DNA from: Pyropia haitanensis
Taxonomy: Eukaryota; Rhodophyta; Bangiophyceae; Bangiales; Bangiaceae
Length of the DNA: 64,000 bases
Direction of reading: 5' to 3'
Assembly: GCA_008729055.1 (NCBI GenBank)
Contig: SDUX01000001.1
Coordinates: forward strand, 868,001 to 932,000
The translations under genes and the position numbers were made by a program. Shown here in pieces: positions 1 to 9,857 of this stretch (within the stretch, counting starts at the first letter, position 1; each line of letters starts with the position of its first letter). The notes beneath the pieces are model-generated. The model was not told the origin of the DNA. It ran no database searches and saw nothing but the letters and a program-made list of their open reading frames with translations.

Positions 1-476
1 TTACTTTGTGTATCACGCAAACACTTGCACATGCACACAATAGTTGATGGCGAATTGTAACTGCCACACGTGTCAATCTGCCAGCAATGAATACGAGAGA
101 CTTGCCCTCTCCAGGGTAACCTCAGCCCGTGTGTCAGGGTGCTACTCTTTCTTCATCCTTGTGTGCGAAACACCCACTTGGTTGCGCTGCCGTAGAGTGG
201 CCATAGCTGCATGTGTGACGCGTCCACCAGCTCCGTCAGCAGACGGCCGCCCGTCTCGCTACCTACTCCCGGCCACGTTCATCCTCGTTGCCGTTGCGGT
301 CGGCAGCAGTTCATCGCACCTCTTCACCACTCGTCTGTGCCGCAGTGCGCGCGCACGGCGCTGCGCCTCGGCACCGCGGTCACCTCTACGGCATCGCTCG
401 GCGTGGGGCCTTGGTGCGTTGGCCGCCCCCTCCACCTCGCCTGGCCCGTCCTCTTCCCTTCCCCACTTTTGTCAAG
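1..476. other. 5' flank of the S-acyltransferase gene
   Basis: No convincing coding sequence. Base composition is more balanced in the first 200 bases and rises in GC towards the gene. The last ~60 bases before the start codon at 477 are pyrimidine-rich on the coding strand (CCTCTTCCCTTCCCC), like the leaders of most genes here. In-frame ATG/alternative starts upstream of 477 give unstructured Arg/Ala/Pro sequence and were not used. Confidence 0.6.
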
Positions 477-1850
477 ATGCCCCCGTTTGACCGCAGCAAG
501 TACAGCGCCCCTTACCGGGGTCCCCTGGCTTGGGCGCTCCCCGGGGTGCGGGTGATTCGCTTCCGCGCCTCCCGGCTGCCCGCCCTCATCCCGGTGGTGC
601 TGGTGCTGGGCATCATTACCCTCTCCTGGGCAACTACCGTTTTTGGCGCCCTCCTGCCGCTCCTGTCGTCGGCGCCCCTGGCGGCGCTGGCGGGCCTGCT
701 CGTCTTCCACCCCATCGTCGCCGCGGTCGTTGCAAACTACCTGCTGTGCGTCGCAACGGATCCAGGGAGCGTGCCGGATGACTGGCGGGCACCGCCGCCG
801 ACGCCGCCCGGGGGGGTGGACGGGCAGGGGCCAGTCCAGCCAGGGGGCGAGGGGCCACACGCTCACGGCATGGCCGTGGGGTGTGTACCCCCTGGTGGGG
901 GTGGCGGTGACGGCGGCGGCTTAGCGGGTGGGGGAGAAGGCGGCGTCCACGAGGCGCTGCTGATGGAGGACAACAGGGGCGAGGTGGGTGACGCGGTTGG
1001 CGGGCCAGGCACGGCCATGACATCTTGGGAGCGGGGTGCGGACCGGGCCGGCTCCGCGGCGGGTGGCGTTGGCGGCGGCGGCGGTGGTGGTGGGGACGCA
1101 GGTGGCGGTGGCACCGCCGCCGGCGCGACCTTCCGCTATGCCCACCTGATGCACGAGCGCAACGGCGACGGCGGGTACCGCTACTGCAACAAGTGTGGCA
1201 GCTACAAACCCGACCGCACCCACCACTGCCGCCGCTGCGGCATGTGCGTGATGAAGATGGACCACGACTGCGTCTTTATTGCCAACTGCGTCGGCGCGGG
1301 CAACCACAAGTTCTTCCTCTCCTTTATTTTTTGGGCCTTCCTCGGCACGCTCTTCACCACTATCGTCGCGGGGCCCGCCTTTTTCCGCATCCTCACCAAC
1401 GCGGGCGGCCACGTGGGCGCCCGCCGCCCCCGGCACGTGGCCGCCGCCGCCCACGCGCTGTACGACGCGGCCTCGGAGGCGGTCGTGTCGCGACGGGCGG
1501 CCGGCGGCAGCGTCGTTGGCGGGCCGGGCCCGCCGCAGCGCGCCGACCTGACCGCCCTCCTCCTCGGCGGTTACATCCTCAACACCAGCTTCACGTTTGC
1601 GCTGGGCATCTTTGTGGCCATGCACGCGTACCTGCTGTCGCACGGGCGGACGACGATTGAGATGTATGAGCTGGCCGACGCGCAGCGCCTCGCGTCGGCG
1701 CGCGCGTACGACCTGGGGGTGCGGCCCAACGTGGTCGCCACCTGCGGGCCGTCGTGGTACCTGTGGGGGGTGCCCACGACGGTGGGGCTCCACGGGGGGG
1801 CGGGGGGGGGGGTCGTGTGGGAGCGCCGGAGACCAGCTATTGGGGTATGA
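477..1850 (+). CDS. DHHC-family protein S-acyltransferase (DHDC variant)
   Basis: Predicted integral-membrane palmitoyltransferase, 457 aa as read. Two membrane segments (about residues 28-55 and 62-85) are followed by a TDPGSVP motif, the DPG motif that follows TM2 in this family. A long Gly-rich loop leads to the zinc-binding Cys-rich domain (CNKCGSYKPDRTHHCRRCGMC), then NCVGAGNHKFF, TM3, TM4, a TTIEMYE (TTxE) motif and a PaCCT-like stretch (RPNVVATCGPSWYLWG). The catalytic tetrapeptide reads D262-H263-D264-C265, not DHHC; the acyl-accepting Cys is kept. The start at 477 lies just before the first membrane segment; upstream in-frame sequence is not protein-like. The last ~20 residues follow two G-runs (1794-1812); a frame change there would give an acidic tail (GDQLLGYDEGGEEG) ending at 1896. 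Acyl-CoA-dependent palmitoylation in Golgi, ER or plasma membrane is expected from the family. Confidence 0.92.
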   Translation: MPPFDRSKYSAPYRGPLAWALPGVRVIRFRASRLPALIPVVLVLGIITLSWATTVFGALLPLLSSAPLAALAGLLVFHPIVAAVVANYLLCVATDPGSVPDDWRAPPPTPPGGVDGQGPVQPGGEGPHAHGMAVGCVPPGGGGGDGGGLAGGGEGGVHEALLMEDNRGEVGDAVGGPGTAMTSWERGADRAGSAAGGVGGGGGGGGDAGGGGTAAGATFRYAHLMHERNGDGGYRYCNKCGSYKPDRTHHCRRCGMCVMKMDHDCVFIANCVGAGNHKFFLSFIFWAFLGTLFTTIVAGPAFFRILTNAGGHVGARRPRHVAAAAHALYDAASEAVVSRRAAGGSVVGGPGPPQRADLTALLLGGYILNTSFTFALGIFVAMHAYLLSHGRTTIEMYELADAQRLASARAYDLGVRPNVVATCGPSWYLWGVPTTVGLHGGAGGGVVWERRRPAIGV

Positions 1851-2615
1851 CGAGGGCGGCGAGGAGGGGCAGACGCGGCGCGCGGGGGAGCAGTGAATGG
1901 CATAACAGAAATGAAACGCCGCCGGTGTGCACAATCGACCCGCCGCGCGCCGCGTGGGTGCCCAACGGGAGGCTGTGGACTCCGCGCATGTCGCATGGCG
2001 CGGAGCTGCACCGGGCGAAAGACGGGGGGCGGCGGCGGCGGTCCGAAGCCGCGGCGTCCGTCACGCTGGCCCTCTGGCCGCCGACTCCTGGCGCGCGGTG
2101 CAGGCCTGCGCCCCCCCCGGCGGGCCAACGTCACCACGACCCGCCCGTGTGGCAAGAACGGGGCGCTGTGATGGCGGCGCCCAGCACACAACAAGCGCAC
2201 GCCCTTGAGAAGGGCTCGCACACCCCGCCGCCCCGCGAAGCGGAGGGGAAGCACCCCTGGCCCAAGGTCACCCGCAACCACCAGCCCCACAGTGCCTCCC
2301 ACTCGTCCGTGCGGGCAGGCCGTGCCTGGCACGACGTCCAGGGGTGCAGCGGCGGAGAGTGCGGTCCTGCCGCCGGGGACGGGTCGAGCGCGTGGCCGCC
2401 CAGCCAGCCGCCGTCGCACCTCACGTGCGCCGCCGCGGCAGCGGCTGCCACTGGCAGCGGGCGGCATGGCCGCACCAGCGCAGGTGCCTCCTCCTTCCGC
2501 GCCCCCGCCACCGCCACCGCCGCCGCGGTGGCAAGACACGGCGCAACGCGTACGTTTGGGACACCCTCCTGCTCCCGTGCCGTCCCCCCACCCCAACCCC
2601 TCTCAAGAGAGTTGC
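1851..2615. other. convergent intergenic region
   Basis: Lies between the stop codons of the S-acyltransferase (+) and the TATDN1-like gene (-) and should hold both 3' UTRs. All frames are open for long stretches from GC richness, but none shows a domain or balanced composition. No repeat or RNA gene was seen. Confidence 0.5.
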
Positions 2616-3620
2616 TTACGACACCGTGGCCGGCCGCGCCGCCGCAACGGCCGCGTCGTAGCCGCCTGCCGACGCCTCAGCCGGCCAAAAGACGGCCATG
2701 CTGTTGTCCCACGCCGCCCTCGCGACAACGTCAACGTCCACCCCCCGGGTGGCGGCAACGACCTCAGCGACGGCGCGGATGTGGCACGGCTCGACCCGCC
2801 CCTTGACCGTCGCGCCCGCCTCCCACCGCTTCTTGTCCTTGGCCGGCCACGTCGAGCGGACGTGCCCGACGCCCGCGTGGGTGCCCCGGATGCCACAATA
2901 GGGCGCGTCGGTCTCGAGGAGCAGCCGGTTCAGCGGGATGCCGCGAACCACCTCGATGTTGTCGGCGGTCTTGAGCGAACACCCGTTGACGCCCAGGTAC
3001 AAGCCCGGCACGCCCAGCACCGCGTCCCGCTCGGCGGCGGTGCCGGTAAAGCTGTGCAGCACCCCCGTGCGGAAGGCGCCCCGGTGGCGGCGGATGGCGT
3101 CGAGGAAGTCGGGAAACGCCGCGCCGCGGCAGTGGAGGAAGAGGGGCAGGCCCGTCGCGGCGGCGAGCGGGAAGTGCCGGTCAAAGACGGCGCGCTGGGT
3201 GGGGGCGTCACAAAACTGAAGGCGGTCATAGTCGAGCCCGCACTCGCCGACGGCCACCACCCGCCCCGGCGCGGCCGCCACGACGGCGACGAGGCCCGCA
3301 ATCTCATCTTCCGGACCGTCCGCCTCTCCCGCGGGCGCGGCGCCGTCGCCGGTCAACGGCCGCACCGATCCCGCGCGCGTCGGGTGGACGCCCACCGTCG
3401 AGTAGAGGGCGTGGGTGGCGGTCGCGGCGGTCGCTGCCAGCGCCGTCGCCGCGGCGCTGCTGGACACGTCCCCGGCTGTTACGATCGTACGCGCAACGCC
3501 CGCGTCTGTCGCGCGGCCAAGCACAGAGGCCCGGTCGGGGGGGTGGCGGGACGTGCCATTGTAGACGCCGTCAAAGACGGCATCCGTGAGGTTGGCAGCA
3601 ATGTCGATGAACAGCGACAT
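2616..3620 (-). CDS. TATDN1: TatD-family metal-dependent nuclease, TATDN1-like
   Basis: A 334-aa protein close in length to animal and fungal TATDN1 (about 300 aa) and similar throughout. It opens with FIDIAANLTD, followed by the VGVHPTR region, GECGLDYDRLQF, LFLHCRG, HSFTGT, NGCSLKTADNIEVV, LLETDAPYCG, THAGVGHVR and EPCHI, which are the conserved blocks of this eukaryotic subgroup. The family is a TIM-barrel hydrolase with a two-metal site built from His, Glu and Asp residues; members act as 3'-5' exonuclease/DNase and have been linked to DNA repair and apoptotic DNA breakdown. The ATG at 3620 is chosen because it immediately precedes the conserved start; about 59 further in-frame upstream codons are unlike the family. 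Single exon. It shares strand with the Tousled-like kinase upstream, 326 bases away; no functional link is implied. Confidence 0.95.
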   Translation of the reverse strand: MSLFIDIAANLTDAVFDGVYNGTSRHPPDRASVLGRATDAGVARTIVTAGDVSSSAAATALAATAATATHALYSTVGVHPTRAGSVRPLTGDGAAPAGEADGPEDEIAGLVAVVAAAPGRVVAVGECGLDYDRLQFCDAPTQRAVFDRHFPLAAATGLPLFLHCRGAAFPDFLDAIRRHRGAFRTGVLHSFTGTAAERDAVLGVPGLYLGVNGCSLKTADNIEVVRGIPLNRLLLETDAPYCGIRGTHAGVGHVRSTWPAKDKKRWEAGATVKGRVEPCHIRAVAEVVAATRGVDVDVVARAAWDNSMAVFWPAEASAGGYDAAVAAARPATVS

Positions 3621-3946
3621 GGCGGGGCCGCGGACGTGGGGGACAGTGGCCGCCGTGGTGGCGAACAGGGGAGGGGGCAGGTTCGTGCGATGAGAGGAAA
3701 GAAGGTGGAGGCGCCAGAGAGACCATGAGTAGCGTGGTCGAGCAGCGATCGCGCGGCCGACACAGAATGACCTGGGGGCCTGAAAACCGGATCGCAAATT
3801 TTACGCCATCCCGCGGCAGAGCTGCGTGAGTCTCCTCCGCCAGCTGGCCCTCACCAGGACCGAAAAAAGAGGGAAGCGTTAGGCGTGGGACGCCCCAGCA
3901 GCGGGGGTGCCACGGCCCCCACCTACAACTCGCATTACTCAGTTCC
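3621..3946. other. intergenic, TATDN1 leader / TLK 3' end
   Basis: On the coding (-) strand the first ~100 bases upstream of the TATDN1 ATG are pyrimidine-rich, resembling the other leaders in the window. Nothing else is recognisable. Confidence 0.5.
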
Positions 3947-6900
3947 CTACGCCAGCGCTTTGCGGCCGGCTCGGATGAACGGGTGCTGCAGCAGCGCCCG
4001 GATGTTGGGCCGCTCGGCCTGGGAGCGCGTGAGGCAGGCGGTAAGGAAGGCCTTGGCCAGGTCCGACACGCCGGGCCGTGCCGGGAACTGCAGCTGCGCA
4101 CTGAGCACCGCGTGGTTCTGCAGAATGCCCTCCTGCGTCAGGTCGTGCCCAAAGGGTCGCCGCCCAAACAGCATCTGGTAGAGGATGACGCCCGTGGACC
4201 AGACGTCCACCTTGGCGCTGATCTTGGGCGGCGCCTCCCCCACCTCAAAGCACTCGGGGGGGAGGTACCAGTACGTGCCGGCGCCTTGGCTCGTCAGCTC
4301 TACCCCGCCGTCGCTACCGCTGGCGCTGGCGGCGCCAGGGCCAGGGGCGGCCGCACCGCCCGCCGCCGCGTCCATCTGCTTAGACAGTCCAAAGTCGGTG
4401 ATCCGCGCTTCCCCCTCGTGGAAGAGGATGTTGCCGGGCTTGAGGTCGTAGTGGATGACCCGCTGCGGCTGCTCTGACAGGTAGAGCAGACCCGCGAGCA
4501 CCTGGGCAGTGATGGAGCGCGCCTCCCGCTCGGAGAGGGTCTTGCGCGCCTTGAGGTGGCCGTCCAAATCCCCACCGTCACAGTACTCGAGGACGGTGCA
4601 GAAGGAAGAGGCGTCAATCTCAAACACGTCGATCAGCTGCACCACCCGCGGGTGCGTCAGCGCCTTGTGGATACGGTACTCGCGGGTGGCATGGCGGATG
4701 TAGTTGCGCTTCTTCTCCTCCCGCCAATACGTGCCCAGCTGGTGGATCTTACAAGCCACGAGCCGCAACCCCACCAGGTCGTAAGCCTTGTATACCTCGG
4801 AGAAGCCACCGCGGCCGAGCAGGGACATCAGCACGTACCGGCCGTTGAGGGTGCGGTAGTCATGGAACCGAGATGCCGACTCGTCGCGCTGCCGCTTGAG
4901 CTCCCGAATGAGGAGGGCGCGCTCGGCCTCAGCACGACTGCGCTGTTCAGCCACGGCGGCTTCATCCTTTTTGAGCGACAGCAGCTGCAGCTTGTACACC
5001 TCTTCCTGCTCCATCAAGTACGCACCAGTCGCCGCGTACGGCACCGCAGACGCGGACGCGCGGTTCCCGCCGGTCGCAGCGGCGGCGGCGGCGGCCGCCG
5101 CTGCCATGGCTTCCCGGCTCCGCCCAGAAGGGGAAGACGCCGGCGGCAACGGCGGGGTGCTCGCCGACAGCGCACGGAGCTGCTTCGCCACCTCCTTGCG
5201 CCGCTTCTCCGTCGCTTCCTTGCGGGTCGCCAGCTCCTGCATCCGCGCGCCCATCTCCTTCAGCTCCGCCCCATCCTCCCACACCTCGTGGAGGGATGTG
5301 CCGGACCGCTGCACCTCAATGTGGCCCAGCCGTCGCGACTTCTCAGCCGCCGCCGCCGCCGCTTCAGCGCGCTGGTGGCGAGCCAAAGCGCGAACGTGGG
5401 TCTCCAGGGCGGATCGGGTGGCTGTTACGGACTCGGTCGCTGCCGATGCCTCGGACGCCGCCGACGCGGCGGCCAGACGCGATTCGGTCGCGGCCGCGGA
5501 TGCGTCGCGTGCCGCCGCAGCCTCCCGCACCGCCGTGGTCCTTGCGGCATCCACCGCCGCCTGTAGTGTGGCGGTGGTGCGCGCGAGCTCCGCCTTGAGG
5601 GCAGCGGCTTCCTCCTTGGCGGCCCGCAGCTCCGCCGTCGTCGTTGCTGCTGCAGCCACCGCCGCCGCTGCCGCCTCGTTGGCTTCGGTGGCGTCCGCGC
5701 TGAATCCCGGCCGAGCCCCCTGCGCCGGGGAAGGGGGCACAGAGGTGGTCGCCGACCCCGCCTCCCGCTGCTCCCGCTGCTCCACGCCTTCAAACAGCCG
5801 CCTCGGCGTCGGCAGCCGCCCACCGTCGCTGCGAATGGGACTGGCGGCGACGCCGAGGGCCACACCGGGAGGGCCACTCGGCACGCCGCAGCCGTTGGTG
5901 CTATTTCCATTGCCACCGGTGCCACTGGCTGCTGGCCCGGCCGGAGGACGGTCCCCCCCTCCGTGGGAGTCACCTGGCGGCTCTGTCGCCCCCCAGCTGC
6001 TGCACGTTGCGCCACCGCCGCCATCGGGTGGGGCCCGCGAGCACCTGCTGTTGGGCGGCGACAGCCCCGCCGCAGCCGCCGCTGCAGCGGCCGCCGCGGA
6101 CGCGACGGCAGCGGACGAGCCCGGGGAGCCCGCCGCCAGCCGCGCCGCCCGCCCTCCCGCGGCCGGCTTGAAGTACTGCTCCAGCCGTGCGTTCTTGGTT
6201 GGCTCAAACGCCGCCCCCGCCCCACGCCCCCGCTTGCGACCCGACGCGCCGCCGGCAGTGCGGCGGCCCGCCGCCCCTCCACCCGCAGCGCCCGTGGCCG
6301 TGCCGCCCGTGTCAGCACCCCCCGAGTCGTGGCTGCTGTTGGACGCCCCCGGCGGTGGTGGCGGCCGCGGCTGTGTCCGCCGGCTGGTGGGGGTCACCAC
6401 CCGTACCTTGCGAGGCGCCGAGGTGGAGCCGCGGCTGCCTCCAGAAGAAAAGCTGCCAAACGACTCCTCGGCGGTCTCCCTTGCGGGAACGGGGGAAGTC
6501 GCCCCCCGTGCAGCCGCGGCTGCGGCCGAGACGACCGGTCGGATGGCGGCGCGCACAGGCACAGGAGCGCAGGGAGGAGCAGGTGCCGCAGAGGCGGCAG
6601 CAGGGGGGATGGGAACGGCGATGGCGACAGCAGCGGGAGCGGCTTCCGGCGCAGCCGCCCGCGGTACCGCCGGTTCGGGGGCGTTGGCGGCAGCATTGGC
6701 CGGCGGGTCGACATCCCCATCCTCTGCCTCATCCCCCGTCAGCACAAACGAGCGGGACATGTCGAGCAGGTGGTCCCGGACGCGCGACGCCGTCGGCGGG
6801 GGCGGCACCACCGCAACCGCCGACGGCGGCGCCACTGGGGTGGGCGGCCGGGGTACAGCAACCGGCGCCCCTACGGGGTAGGTTGAAGGCGGAACAGCCG

Positions 6901-7159
6901 CGAGCGCGATGGCGCTTGGCGACGGCGCCGCCCCAGGCGCCGCCGTTGGCACCGGCGGTGCCGACGGCGCCGATGGTGGTGGCGGCAGCGCAACGCCCGT
7001 CGACGGTCCGTCCGCTGCCAGAGCCGCCGCGGTCGGCAACAAGGGAGTCGGCGGCGGCAAGGAGGGTGGGCCGCCCAGACGCGCCTCGAGCAGCCGCCGC
7101 CGGCCGTCTGGGAGGGAGGAGATGGCCGCCGCCGCACACGACGTGACGAGGGTGTCCAT
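3947..7159 (-). CDS. TLK: Tousled-like serine/threonine kinase
   Basis: A 1070-aa protein with a C-terminal kinase domain (about 774-1060) and a long N-terminal region. Kinase landmarks are the Gly loop GRGGFSEVYKAYD, the ATP-binding Lys in VACK (K804), the catalytic loop VIHYDLKPGNIL (D905) with HYD in place of HRD as in Tousled kinases, DFGLSK (D922), and the subfamily signature GAGTYWYLPPECF. A ~20-residue Ala/Gly insert lies between DFG and that signature. Upstream are Ala/Glu/Arg-rich segments that should form coiled coils (roughly 480-620 and 700-770), the dimerisation part of TLKs. The first ~450 residues are disordered Pro/Ala/Ser/Gly. TLKs are nuclear kinases that phosphorylate the histone chaperone ASF1 and support replication-coupled chromatin assembly. 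The start at 7159 is the first ATG after a purine-rich (+) stretch. Single exon. Confidence 0.95.
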   Translation of the reverse strand: MDTLVTSCAAAAISSLPDGRRRLLEARLGGPPSLPPPTPLLPTAAALAADGPSTGVALPPPPSAPSAPPVPTAAPGAAPSPSAIALAAVPPSTYPVGAPVAVPRPPTPVAPPSAVAVVPPPPTASRVRDHLLDMSRSFVLTGDEAEDGDVDPPANAAANAPEPAVPRAAAPEAAPAAVAIAVPIPPAAASAAPAPPCAPVPVRAAIRPVVSAAAAAARGATSPVPARETAEESFGSFSSGGSRGSTSAPRKVRVVTPTSRRTQPRPPPPPGASNSSHDSGGADTGGTATGAAGGGAAGRRTAGGASGRKRGRGAGAAFEPTKNARLEQYFKPAAGGRAARLAAGSPGSSAAVASAAAAAAAAAAGLSPPNSRCSRAPPDGGGGATCSSWGATEPPGDSHGGGDRPPAGPAASGTGGNGNSTNGCGVPSGPPGVALGVAASPIRSDGGRLPTPRRLFEGVEQREQREAGSATTSVPPSPAQGARPGFSADATEANEAAAAAVAAAATTTAELRAAKEEAAALKAELARTTATLQAAVDAARTTAVREAAAARDASAAATESRLAAASAASEASAATESVTATRSALETHVRALARHQRAEAAAAAAEKSRRLGHIEVQRSGTSLHEVWEDGAELKEMGARMQELATRKEATEKRRKEVAKQLRALSASTPPLPPASSPSGRSREAMAAAAAAAAAATGGNRASASAVPYAATGAYLMEQEEVYKLQLLSLKKDEAAVAEQRSRAEAERALLIRELKRQRDESASRFHDYRTLNGRYVLMSLLGRGGFSEVYKAYDLVGLRLVACKIHQLGTYWREEKKRNYIRHATREYRIHKALTHPRVVQLIDVFEIDASSFCTVLEYCDGGDLDGHLKARKTLSEREARSITAQVLAGLLYLSEQPQRVIHYDLKPGNILFHEGEARITDFGLSKQMDAAAGGAAAPGPGAASASGSDGGVELTSQGAGTYWYLPPECFEVGEAPPKISAKVDVWSTGVILYQMLFGRRPFGHDLTQEGILQNHAVLSAQLQFPARPGVSDLAKAFLTACLTRSQAERPNIRALLQHPFIRAGRKALA

Positions 7160-8915
7160 GGGCGCGGAGGTCCGCCGCGCGGCGGCCCGCGACAGCGAGC
7201 AAAAGCCGGAGCGGCCGAAAGGGGGTGGGAAGCGTCCTGGGGGGGGGACGGGGGGGGGGGTGACAGCGCAAGAAGCGGAGGCAGCCCCTCACCTTCGCGG
7301 TCGCCCCACCGAGGACGTGGGTGGCGGGATCCAGCGCAGCAGGGGTAAGGCGCCGCGGGAGCGCCGCGTGAGCCGAACCACTGCGCCATACCCATCCGTG
7401 GGCGGCGCGTCCCGCACAAAGGGCGCAGGCGGCAGCCGACGGGCGTAAAATGGCGCGAGGCCGGGTTGTCCCGCCTTGACCAGGCCACAACCGCATGCAT
7501 CCGCGTGCAGGCCTTCAAATCTAAGCCTGTAAGTACAAACACAGAAACTTCATGTTGATAATGCTTTGACATGAAAATATTTTCGACAACTTCAAGAAAT
7601 CCTATAAGCGTGTGCCTTTCTTCCCTGGGGAATGAACGTGGTCTCGTCGTCGGCCCAGCCACAACGACGGCAGCTCGGGTGGGTGCGCTTCACCCCACGC
7701 GAGAGTGCCCTCTGAGAAGCACAGGACTCGAGTGCGGACATCACGTCTGCCGGTTGGGGACGGGGTGTAAGCTAACGTTGTTCCCCCGGAGACCCCCCTG
7801 GTAGCAGAGCCGCCGTGGCTCCTGTCGTCGTGTCCGCGACGCTCCGCGCCACCCCGACCGCTGCCCCCCACCGGAAACGCTGCCGGTGGCGGCCTCGCCC
7901 GCCCCGCCGCGTGCGACAGCCGGCAGGTGAGCAACGCTGCCGGCCGGCCGAGCCGCGTCGCGGTCGCCGCCCGTGCCCCCCACTGTACACCCATGGCCCA
8001 TGAGGGGCTCTCTCACGGCGATGGGCGCCGGTTCGGGGGGAGGTCAGAGAGGTGGCCACGCACGGGTGCGCGCTGCCACCCACAACCCTGTGCGCTGCGC
8101 GGCGGACGGGGGGGCCTGAACGGCGGACGCTGGTTGCGGGACGGAACCGACCTGCGTGGGTGTGCCGGCCACCGGCCCGCCGCCAGGCCACAGCGCCTGG
8201 CGGCGGTGGCCGTAGCATCAACGGCTGCCGGCCGGCCGGCAGCTGGCGCGTAGCGGGAGGGCTCGACTGGGCTCCCCTCCCTCCTCCCGACCCCCCTCTG
8301 CCACCGCCAAACCCCTCCTCTCTGTGTGTGGCACCTTGCCTAGCGGGCGCGGCGGGCCCGGCAGCGCGTCGCCCGCTCGCGGAGCCGCCGTAGGAGCGCT
8401 CGTGGCACACGGCACGGCCGACGGCGGCGCAAGCCAGGAGCAGGCGGAGGGGGTATCGATGGCAGCTAGCCGTACCGGGGTGCCATGTGCGCGCGTGCGC
8501 GGCGGTTGGGCCGGCGGAGGGGGGGGGGGTGGGCGCCCCGGCCCAGCGCGCACCGAGAGTGAGGCGGGGGGGGCACTCCCCCATCCCGTTTTGGGCGACC
8601 CGGCAGGTGGGGGTAGGACGCCATGCCGGCGCGCACACTCATGGGGCCGAAACGGCCGCCGGTGCGGCCGCGCCGGTGAAGGGGCCTCCGACCGCACGGC
8701 GGCGGCGGGGAGGCCGGCCGCGGGCGCGGTGCGTTGGCAGGGGAGGCGCCCCCCACCCCCCTCCCTACCCCGCTTCCCCACCTTCCGCCATCCTTCTCCC
8801 CCTTCTCGCTTCTCCCGCCACCCCCGCTCTCCCTACGACCCTGTTAACCCTCTCTCCCGCTCACCTCTACCCCCCCCTCCCCGCGTCCCCCTCTTCCCCC
8901 CCGCGTGTCGCGTGG
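7160..8915. other. divergent intergenic region, TLK / small myristoylated-protein gene
   Basis: Contains the promoters of both flanking genes. An AT-rich dip at about 7525-7620 (with AAAATATTTTC) stands out from GC-rich surroundings and probably marks the TLK promoter. From 8748 to 8910 the + strand is almost pure pyrimidine and runs into the next start codon. Between these, 7640-8740 is GC-rich with no supported gene. Confidence 0.5.
7525..7620 (-). promoter_or_regulatory. AT-rich probable TLK promoter
   Basis: A ~95-base AT-rich island, 370-460 bases upstream of the TLK start codon, in otherwise strongly GC-rich DNA. It includes AAATATTTTC and TTGATAATGC. Similar dips occur upstream of RMI1, HBS1 and between SPT6 and the copine. 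The assignment is by position and composition only. Confidence 0.3.
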
Positions 8916-9405
8916 ATGGGTTCCTCGGCCAGCAAAGAGGGGCGCGGCGGCGACAGCGGCGGCGGCGGCGGCAAGCACCACCGCCGACTCGCAGTGTCGG
9001 GGCGGCTGAGCGAGGTAGGCACTAGCGCGAGTCGCGGCGACGGTGGCGGCGGCGGCGGCGGTGGCAGCAGCCTCCGTGCCCTCCGGCGTGTCAAGACCCG
9101 CGGCGCGGTGCACGAGGAGGACGGCCGCCCGCACCGCCGCGGCCGCGAGGGTGGGACGCGGCCAAAGGGGGGGCGCGACGCGCCGTCTGGCGGCAGCGGC
9201 AGCGGCCGCCGCCGCCGCGATGGCCCGCGTACCAGCGACGCGGCCGCCGTCCCGGCCGGCTCGTCCCGGTTGTTGAGCGCGGGTGGCGCGGCGTCGGGCG
9301 CGCCGGCAGCGGGCGGGACCGGCGGCGGCGGCAGCCACACGCCCGCCACCGGTACCGCCGGCAGAGGCGACGGTGGCGGCAGCGGCGGCGGCGACGGCAG
9401 CAGCA

Positions 9406-9450
<45 letters not shown>

Positions 9451-9857
9451 GCGGCGGCGGCGGCGGCGGTGGGGGCGTGCCCGAGACACGGGCACGGGTG
9501 TTTGTGCGGCCGCCGCGGGACGCGGCCGGCAACCTCAGCCGCGTTGGCGCTATGACGAGCAGCATTGAACAGAAAGAGGAGGCGGCGGCCGGGCCGCTCC
9601 CGCCACCGCCGCCGCCGCCGGCGGTGCCGCCGCACGCGGCGGCGGGCGCACCCGACGGGCCGCCGGCGGGCGCCAAGCTCCAGTCCCTCGTCGCCGCGTT
9701 TAGCGACCGCGAGCGCGCGGCGCGGGCCGAGGCGGCCGCCGCCGCCGCCGCCCGCCCGCGGCGGCAGTCGTCGGCGGTCGCGGACGCGGCGGCCATCCGG
9801 TCGCTGCGGACGGTCGCGCCGGTCATTGTGCGCGTGCCCGAGTCGTCGGGGCTGTGA
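8916..9857 (+). CDS. predicted N-myristoylated low-complexity protein
   Basis: A 313-aa protein that I do not recognise. It starts MGSSASKEGRGG: Gly2 and Ser6 fit the N-myristoyltransferase consensus MGxxxS and resemble Src-type N termini, so attachment to membrane is likely. The middle is Arg/Gly/Ser-rich and includes a Gly run of more than 20 residues (near 9410-9475). The C-terminal third is more complex: ETRARVFVRPPRDAAGNLSR, SSIEQKEE, then a probable Ala/Arg helix (KLQSLVAAFSDRERAARAEA) and a final hydrophobic segment RTVAPVIVRVPESS. No enzyme motif, cysteine cluster or membrane segment is visible. The start is supported by the myristoylation motif and by the 160-base pyrimidine-rich leader that ends immediately before it. 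It could be a scaffold or signalling adaptor; function is unknown. Confidence 0.6.
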
